Part shown: positions 20,701 to 25,446 of the stretch, piece by piece
Layout of the letters: each line of letters opens with the position of its first letter
Position numbering within the stretch: the first letter of the stretch is position 1
DNA from: Echinostoma caproni
Taxonomy: Eukaryota > Platyhelminthes > Trematoda > Plagiorchiida > Echinostomatidae
Direction: 5' to 3'
Length of the DNA: 25,446 nt
Assembly (NCBI GenBank): GCA_900618425.1
Contig: UZAN01042951.1
Span: forward strand, 8,264-33,709
The notes under the pieces: model-generated
Told to the model about the DNA's origin: nothing
The model's input: the letters and a program-made list of their open reading frames with translations, nothing else
Database searches by the model: none
Translations under genes and position numbers: made by a program

Positions 20701-23700
20701 TGATGCCACTGCAGAGATTGAGGTACGCCGTATCAAAGCAAAAGTAATTCCAATGCAGAAGGTTTTATGCACGAAGTTTGATATTCGCGTATTAAAACAC
20801 TGCCTTGTAGTAAACGGGTAACCTGTTGAACATCTTTGGCCAGATACATCATGCACCGTTCTCATAGTTTTTGATTTTATATAGTCCCAGAAGTATTCGC
20901 ATACGTTGAGCACATTGCACCAGTTGTATTTTACTATTGGTTGATCTATGTTCCGTCTATCCTTGTTCTGTACACGTTCAACAGTTAGCATTTATCGACT
21001 ATTTTACCACCGACGCACGTGACTTGTTTTGATGGCTCCTTGAGTGTCACCTGTTCATGTACACACATACACACACACCCACACACACATGCACGCACGC
21101 TTGTCGTTGTTTGTTAAGAGGTCAAATTGTGTGCGCCCAACTCTCTTATCGTTGGCTCACCGTTTGGGAGCTTCATGTCACTGCCTGACTGGACTTATTT
21201 TGTTTGACTCCGTATACTTTCATCGCATTCTCTTTTTGACACAGCGGTGAGCTGTTTCCTTTTGGAGCACCTTGATTGTAAGGTGTATTTCGACACAGTC
21301 GAGCGCAATCGTATTCCTATTTGATGCATACATATCTGGAAGTGCCTTGACAACTGTCCTAACCCAGATACCTCACGAATCAAGGTTTGTATATTATTTA
21401 TCATGTCATTAATTAATTCGCATTAATAGTACCGTATCACGAGACAGTCTTGCTTTTCATTGCATTGGAACCGGGACTTTGCGTGTCACTTGTCGCTAGG
21501 CTTACCACGGGAAGGCGGTCTAATCTAATTCCGCAGAAAAGGAATTAACAAAGGTTTTATTATGATTATTCGTTTGCCAAACCCGCGTAGAAAAACAGTC
21601 TGTGTATCTTAGACGAGTCAAGCGGTGGGCCAGTGTCATCATCGACTGAACGTTTTCCGTTCCGAATTTCCCACATTGTGCATCATTCCACAACTGATTT
21701 GCCCGTGGTGATTCTCTACCAATAATTAAGCAGCATCGGATTCAGAGCTTATCCTCCACCCATGCCAGCTCGAAAATCACACGATCGATCTGGTTTATTT
21801 GTCGGATAGTGCAGCCATAACAAGGGACCTGGTGCTTGCCCAGCTAACCCTAGCGAGAAACCGCATTTCGTATATGGTCGCGAGTCTATAGCAGGTCCAG
21901 TGATCTTTGACTGTACAGCAGTAGTGCCATCACCACACGGATGGACTGCACGTGACAATAAGCGCACCACAAAAGTACAAGCCGGTAATCAAACAGTCTT
22001 GTGTCGAGTTGAAGGATTCCAAGTCCCGCAAATCGCGTAAAATGATACAATCAGATCACAGAGAGAGAGAGAGTCAGAGGGAATTTACCTGTTCAAGATC
22101 ACGAGTGAGAGGGAAAACATAATGTGAAACGATGGAGCAATCGCAGTGAATTCTGAAAATGACTTCAAGACCCGACAAATACCCCTACTCGTAATTTCAT
22201 CGGTAGTCAAAGTGTAGAGGTATTATTGAATGATGGTGAGTAGCTTTATTGGCACGTGGTAAGATACGGTTCAGGACATCAGTCGCTTTTGGTGCAGTGT
22301 AATTATTTCTTATAAATGAACATAATATCAGATGCATAAGTTGTGGTTTGTCTGTGGGTACTCATAATTTATTTGTGCAATTTGCCGTTCCACCAGATTA
22401 TTCAGAGAACTGTCTATGGTTACCGAAGTTGTGTGGGAATTCCGCGCTCTTCAATCTACGCGACTATCATTTCGCTTGTTTGACTATATTCCAGACGGCC
22501 AATTACATACTCAATAACGGGTTCTTTTAATGTTGGAGCGCCTTACTCTAATAACATATATATATATATGTCAACCTCTTGACCATTGTTTCCTATCGTG
22601 TTGGTGAAAAAATATTCCATTGGAAACATCGCAGTGTCCTCAACCATCGATCGCATCCAGACCCGAAAAAGACACGTGCCGCCAGATGTTGGAATTTCGT
22701 TTAATCTTCACCATCGCTGACGTAAAACAAACAAGCATATTGGTTTAGTGTGAAGACATCGTCATATCGCTCGATGGTTCATGGTAATTATAAATCCGAT
22801 CTGTAGGACCTTAATACTTCATTATGAATAATATTCTATTGAACTCTCAAAATGCTTAGAAAATTTGACGATGTTCTTACAAATGATGTGTTCCATAGAT
22901 GTGGACTCCCCTTTCATCAATGTTTCCCGTCAGGTAACAGTCGATTGTTTTATGTGTGTATATTTCTTCGTACATTTTCCCCCTCATTGTCCCTCTTGAA
23001 CACTTGAGAGAATTGCCATTTTTGTATACTGAAAACAATTCCTTTGAATTCAAAAGGGCCACATACAAACAACTCGGTGGTGTAGACATGAACAGTCTAT
23101 TAGGTACAAGTCTAAATAATATATTTATTTGGGAATGATTGAAAAAAGTTGCCAATGATATCTCTCAGTTCACCTTGTACAGAACATAAGTGGACAACAT
23201 TTATCATGTTGCAGAGCGTGAGTGAACATTTTGAATCCCGTTTGAAAGAATTCATCTCTGTGTATCCACATCTTTCGGTATCACATGAAGAAGAAGCCAA
23301 CGATTCCTTGGCATTTTTAGATATTAGAAGTACATTACAACGTTCCGTTCACCGGAATGCAACATGGGCCGATCAGTGTCCACGGTTCTCTAGTTTCTCG
23401 CCCGTGGCTAGCAAACTTGCAGTGGTGAAAACTCTGTTTCGTCGAGCCAGATACTTTAGTTCATCAGAAACAACAACAACTACTACTACTATTACTACTG
23501 TTGTGAGGTGCTACTCACATTAGTGAGTAATATGCAAGATAGTGTGGTTGGTGGTTTCTTTCAACAATCAAGAATTAAGAAGACTACCGAGGGCAAATTG
23601 CTGTCTCAAAGAATAAAAATCGACTACTGCATTCATTACCCGGTGTGCTGCTGGGAACTGCGATGATATGTTTCAAATGAGAATGATATGCTAACTGTGA

Positions 23701-25032
23701 TCTACAATAAACAAATATCCTTGACCAGGCACCGCCTTTTAGAAATACAACACTACTACTGTGAAGTCGATGCCACAACCTACAATCAGTAATCAAGCGA
23801 TCCCAAGAAACCCGGATTCAATATCCTCACGCGATGTTACCAATTGCGTATATGAATTTTGAATGAGGAGATTGTACGGCAAGCCCCTATCAAAGAAGGA
23901 AGTAGACAGTTTAGGTGCTGATAAGCTGAACCCAAACGATACACACGAAATTCCTATAAGAATAGTATGCTGCAAGAGAAACTGGAAAAACATTCAGCCA
24001 TTACCCAACATGGGTTATCAAAAGGACATGTTAGAAGTAACCGGATCACGTCCCTCTCCCCTGCAGCAGATTGGCATATCCCAACATGATGTAGCCTTTA
24101 TTAGTCGCCACTGTGAAGCATATTGGACTTCTTCAGACAGTGAACGACTCCTCGAGTTTGCAGACTTGGGAGATAAATTCTGAAGTGATGCAACAGTTTT
24201 GAAAGATTTGTTTTTTACCGTTGGGAGGATGTATTCTCAATGATTGTAGTCAGCCTTCAAAGCCCAATGGTATGTCGTTTAGTCTCTAAATGTGATAGTC
24301 AAGTCACGCTGATTATTCGAAACAACCTAGTTCCGGATGTGCGGACAAAAATGCGAGGGCGGAATCATTTAGCTGATACAGGATGCAAATCGTGTAGAAT
24401 CAAGGTGGACACCCCGAAACGAGTTGGTCAATAATAATCAGTTACGGATGGTGATCATATTTGAACGTTCCTGCTCAAGTTCGAACGGAACGCGTGAACT
24501 CAAAGAACCGACTGTGTGATGTTGCTCTAATAAGGTTATCAAACCGTGACAGTTACTTCAATCGTCTTGTGCGAAATTAGACAAACCATTTGCAAGAGAC
24601 TGTCGAACAAACATATCAAGTAATGAACATTTGTGTTGTATCTCAGCATATAAAACCATGTTTTACCGCAATAGAGAAGTGGAATGGCTGCGTTTTAGAA
24701 AAATTCCTGTCTGACCGAATCAGGTTTGAGACTCACTTTCGTTAAACAAAGCTTTTGGCAATCCATGCTCATGTTTCACAGACTCTTCCGCTTCTTGAAT
24801 CCATCGGGACCAATAGTCCGATTCCGTGGCCAGACGGTGGCACCATTCCTCACGTCTCAAGTTTCCCTTGAGTGGAGAAATTTCGGCCGCCGGGAACAGA
24901 TCGTATTCTCCGATCACCGGAAGCACGGAAATGTTTTTGGAGACCGCGAACAAAGTGAACCAATTCGATAGCCGCATGAGACTTTCCAGTACATCATCCG
25001 CGGTCAATGTGTTGTTATGCGGTGAATTGTCT
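9564..25032 (-). CDS. Acid-sphingomyelinase-like phosphodiesterase (SMPDL3 family), 5'-partial; join of complement 25032-24737, 18387-18209, 11658-11475, 10240-9564
   Basis: A secreted or surface metallophosphoesterase related to SMPDL3A and SMPDL3B, whose family members hydrolyse nucleotide or phosphodiester substrates. Seen: four exons with matching split codons give 444 residues. In order: GDNSPH (completed across the upstream junction), GEYD in place of GNHD, CYHS, DQFRWLIDSL, IIVTHLPPG, GHEHVD, FNGPSVDP...RIRLYHYD, a Cys-rich segment (CRCEHVCAMRHLD), then a transmembrane helix and basic tail. Missing: signal peptide and DxH metal motif, expected to the right of the window. The GNHD change removes the usual metal-binding Asn and adjacent catalytic His, so activity is doubtful. 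Introns are 6349, 6550 and 1234 bp. Family assignment is firm; 3A versus 3B is not decidable here. Confidence 0.88.
10241..11474. other. Last intron of the SMPDL3-like gene, featureless
   Basis: 1234 bp with canonical GTAAGT..CAG ends on the minus strand. No repeat, tRNA or coding similarity recognised. Confidence 0.6.
11475..11658 (-). CDS. SMPDL3-like phosphodiesterase, third visible exon (VTH and GHxH metal sites)
   Basis: 184 bp. Acceptor TTTCAATTCCAG|GCG, donor TCGT|GTAAGT; the split codon T|AC gives Tyr. It encodes AIIVTHLPPG (metal-site His) and LAGHEHVDGFRVLLDES. GHEH at 11509-11520 is the conserved GHxH metal and catalytic pair of the calcineurin-like phosphoesterase fold. Both His residues are intact. 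A (TAC)n microsatellite sits 49-99 bp upstream of the acceptor. Confidence 0.87.
11708..11757. repeat. (TAG)n microsatellite next to a splice acceptor
   Basis: 50 bp, about 16 perfect TAG units. Transcribed on the gene strand it is (TAC)n, lying 49-99 bp before the third visible exon, near where branch points occur. Confidence 0.92.
11760..13780. other. Intron sequence, simple repeats only
   Basis: Part of the 6.5-kb intron. Contains a TTA/TTG microsatellite at about 13091-13122. No coding or transposon domain recognised; short frames in this stretch look random. Confidence 0.45.
13091..13122. repeat. (ATT)n microsatellite, imperfect
   Basis: ATTATTATTGTTATTGTTAT-type run with two interruptions by G. 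Confidence 0.8.
13821..13890 (+). repeat. PLE terminal repeat, left arm
   Basis: 70 bp; its reverse complement matches 14511-14580 at 59 of 70 positions by eye, with no gaps. The core ACGTTTCATCACC is identical. The adjoining 39 bp to the left (13782-13820) also recur at 3489-3527. Confidence 0.75.
13933..14463 (-). pseudogene. PLE GIY-YIG endonuclease fragment
   Basis: Residues about 15-110 match the PLE endonuclease; the C-terminal 60 are low-complexity and Thr/His/Pro-rich, probably run-on beyond the original stop. There is no reverse transcriptase upstream in the same frame. The YIG glycine is replaced by Arg, so an active enzyme is unlikely. Confidence 0.72.
14511..14580 (-). repeat. 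PLE terminal repeat, right arm (inverted)
   Basis: Inverted partner of 13821-13890, beginning about 50 bp before the start of the GIY-YIG frame. Confidence 0.75.
14644..14745 (+). repeat. Dispersed repeat (pair with 5161-5275)
   Basis: Direct, diverged copy of the sequence at 5161-5275, with shared blocks CAGTTT, TACAAT, GGTTACCCATTTG against AGTCACCCATTGG, and GCAGAAGGAAGATTGGAAT against GCAGAATGAAGATTGAAAT. Class unknown. Confidence 0.4.
14750..15970. other. Intron sequence, unassigned
   Basis: AT-rich. Contains a CGAT/CAAT short tandem run at about 15598-15630 and an ambiguous base at 15334. No domain recognised. Confidence 0.4.
15976..16159 (-). mobile_element. tRNA-derived SINE, copy 3
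   Basis: Minus strand: box A-like TGGTCTAGTGGGTAGCATGC, box B-like GGGATCAATCCCC, then body AATTGGGTCGAGG, GATGAGACCCGACCAG, TCCAGTGCTTCCTAGC and tail TTCAGTTCACGCTTCATTTG. Same family as copies 1, 2 and 4. Confidence 0.72.
16244..16490 (-). mobile_element. tRNA-derived SINE, copy 4, with longer tail
   Basis: Minus strand: head GGCCGAGTAAGTAGCATGC with a shortened box B region, body TTTGGGTCGATCGATTCGC, GATGAGACTCAAC, GAAACAGCTGTCCAG, then tail TTCATTTGTCATATACACGA, continuing to CGAGTCCTAACCCCGGAGG. It lies about 85 bp from copy 3 in the same orientation. The tail end resembles 3878-3919. Confidence 0.72.
16495..18205. other. Intron sequence, unassigned, with short CA repeats
   Basis: CA runs at about 17418-17432 and 17893-17908 and a poly-C tract near 17731. 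Two overlapping frames at 17514-17751 have no recognisable domain. No further exon of the host gene was found here, and the flanking exons join in phase without one. Confidence 0.4.
18209..18387 (-). CDS. SMPDL3-like phosphodiesterase, second visible exon
   Basis: 179 bp: two bases completing a Ser codon, then 59 codons. Acceptor GATAAGCAG|GT, donor GCGAAG|GTATGT. It encodes CYHSMLLPESIGPQILLIGL, NSIIWY and QDPLDQFRWLIDSLTWAREN. This aligns to the family segment GGYYS ... LISLNTNLYY ... DPANQFEWLESTL. No frame breaks. Confidence 0.87.
18388..19010. other. Intron sequence, unassigned
   Basis: Start of the 6.3-kb intron (3' part on the gene strand). Holds a C/G-rich tract and an ambiguous base at 18412 near the acceptor. 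No domain recognised before the PLE fragment. Confidence 0.4.
19020..19335 (+). pseudogene. PLE reverse transcriptase fragment A
   Basis: Plus-strand frame from 19094 reads VAMGSLLQLRLAKESMIKLE, then KPYVDGIV, which corresponds to the PLE reverse transcriptase order GVAMGSPLGPLLA...LE followed by YVDD. Later KDEKLAFPDV resembles the conserved LPFLDV stretch. The catalytic YVDD reads YVDG and a stop (TAG) follows at about 19274. Only about 100 codons survive, in the intron opposite in strand to the host gene. Confidence 0.62.
19370..20290. other. Intron sequence, unassigned, with G-rich tract
   Basis: Contains the G-run cluster at 19988-20011 and three tandem GAACATT units ending near 20316. 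No coding domain recognised. Confidence 0.4.
19988..20011 (+). other. Potential G-quadruplex motif
   Basis: Five runs of at least three G separated by T, TGGAT, T and T. It fits the usual G3+ N1-7 pattern. It is on the non-template side of the intron relative to its neighbours, that is C-rich in the host transcript. Confidence 0.6.
20323..20648 (+). repeat. Dispersed repeat with (ACT)n end, copy A
   Basis: Shares blocks with 23508-23765 in the same order: TACTCAC, GGTTTCTTTCAA, and near the end GACCAGCACCGCC then ACACTACTA. Ends in an ACT/ACA-rich microsatellite at about 20595-20648. Confidence 0.45.
20650..22840. other. Intron sequence, unassigned, with simple repeats
   Basis: CA repeat at about 21057-21098, GA repeat at about 22056-22070, TA repeat at about 22556-22569. 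No tRNA, SINE head or protein domain recognised. Confidence 0.4.
21057..21098. repeat. (CA)n microsatellite, imperfect
   Basis: TGTACACACATACACACACA followed by more CA units broken by CCC and TG. Confidence 0.8.
22886..23463 (+). pseudogene. PLE reverse transcriptase fragment B, three frames
   Basis: Frame 1: MCSIDVDSPFINV, matching the PLE motif SLDV.SLFTNVP. Frame 2: KRATYKQLGGVDMNSLLG, matching Y.Q..GVAMGSPLG, followed by a stop then VDN at the YVDD site (23187-23198). Frame 3: TFIMLQSVSEHFESRLKEF, ANDSLAFLDIRS, ATWADQ and TLFRRARYFSS, matching the segment after YVDD. Two frameshifts and a stop replacing the YVDD Tyr show it is dead. It ends abruptly in an (ACT)n tract. Confidence 0.75.
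23508..23765 (+). repeat. Dispersed repeat with (ACT)n, copy B
   Basis: Diverged copy of 20323-20648: TACTCACATTAGTGAG, GGTTTCTTTCAAC, TTGCTGTCT, and GACCAGGCACCGCC followed by ACACTACTACT. Preceded by an ACA/ACT microsatellite at 23468-23500. Confidence 0.45.
23770..24730. other. Intron sequence, unassigned
   Basis: A plus-strand frame of 106 codons at 23863-24183 is open but matches no family I recognise and lies in an intron of a minus-strand gene. Otherwise nothing seen. Confidence 0.35.
24737..25032 (-). CDS. SMPDL3-like phosphodiesterase, first visible exon (GDxxPH and altered GNHD)
   Basis: 296 bp; first base is codon position 3. Acceptor GATTCTCAG|AGAC with a CT-repeat pyrimidine tract; donor GAAA|GTGAGT. 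The A plus the previous exon's two bases should give Gly, restoring GDNSPH, which holds a metal-binding Asp and a His. The residues NISVLPVIGEYDLFP align to the family's NLQVFPALGNHDYWP, so N-H is replaced by E-Y (24903-24908). The rest, WCHRLATESDYWSRWI, matches the helix before the next exon's CYHS. Confidence 0.85.
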
Positions 25033-25446
25033 CTGAGAATCAGAATAAGAGAGAGAGAGAGAGACGAGGAGGAGGAGGGGGCGAGTGAAGAGAAAAAACA
25101 TGGTGGCACTGACTGACTGACAATTCAAACGAAATCTTTCCTCTATCCTCCGTTGAGAACAATCGCAATTCTTTAGCCACAACTGGTAGTCATTTAGCGT
25201 CAATCCGGACAACTTTAGCCCTGTCACTCACCGTAAGCAAATCAGTTCAAACTATATCGGAATAATGTGAGGTCGTGAATGGTGAAGATTTTTGTTTTAC
25301 GACGATAATGTTTCAATGTGTGGTGATCGAATGCTGTGCAGTTGATTGTCGTCCAGTGTTGGGTCTTGAATAAACGGAAAATGGTTACAAGGGGGGAGGG
25401 GGTTGTGAATTCATTTTAGTGTGTTTTGTCACAGCCAAGTTCTTAT
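25033..25446. other. Intron of the SMPDL3-like gene to the window edge
   Basis: A (GA)n tract at 25047-25064 and a GGA-rich run at 25066-25080 supply the pyrimidine tract of the adjacent acceptor on the minus strand. No exon with a DxH metal motif was found, so the 5' end of the gene lies further right. Confidence 0.6.

Noticed and set aside
23863..24183. 106-codon plus-strand frame as a possible nested gene
   Set aside because: No recognisable domain, no clear promoter or splice context; a chance open frame cannot be excluded, so it is not listed as a gene.

Overview
The window looks like nuclear DNA from a parasitic flatworm, most likely a digenean fluke. Opisthorchiids such as Clonorchis or Opisthorchis are my first guess; the family level is inference. 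Two animal-type genes have exons of about 180-680 bp, canonical GT..AG junctions and introns of 0.9-6.6 kb. The introns are packed with tRNA-headed SINEs, Penelope-like element (PLE) remnants, a LINE tail and microsatellites. Nothing bacterial, viral or CRISPR-like is present. Most of the sequence is non-coding.

Left part (1335-6396, + strand): the last three exons of a mitochondrial dicarboxylate carrier (SLC25A10 type). Exons at 1335-1529, 4813-5103 and 6037-6396 join in phase 0 and align without gaps to the known carrier. The exon holding the N-terminus and first carrier signature is not seen and probably lies before position 1. The last exon carries an in-frame insert of about 30 codons that starts with a reverse tRNA B box. 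Its introns hold a tRNA-like sequence, SINEs, a PLE terminal fragment and a frameshifted LINE tail.

Middle (6397-9563): the gap between the two convergent genes. It holds a SINE, a possible LTR or promoter fragment and otherwise unassigned sequence.

Right part (9564-25032, - strand): the last four exons (25032-24737, 18387-18209, 11658-11475, 10240-9564) of an acid-sphingomyelinase-like phosphodiesterase (SMPDL3 family). The four exons are phase-consistent and give 444 residues, including GDxxPH, the VTH histidine and GHxH. The GNHD motif reads G-E-Y-D, and the protein ends in a transmembrane helix with a short basic tail, so it may be a membrane-anchored, catalytically altered member. The exons with the signal peptide and DxH motif lie beyond the right edge. 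Its two introns of more than 6 kb hold a PLE GIY-YIG remnant flanked by 70-bp inverted repeats, two decayed PLE reverse transcriptases, two SINEs and many simple repeats.

The two genes have no evident functional link. I found no sign of a new multi-gene system. The points most worth checking are the altered GNHD motif, the repeat-derived insert in the carrier and the inverted PLE termini.
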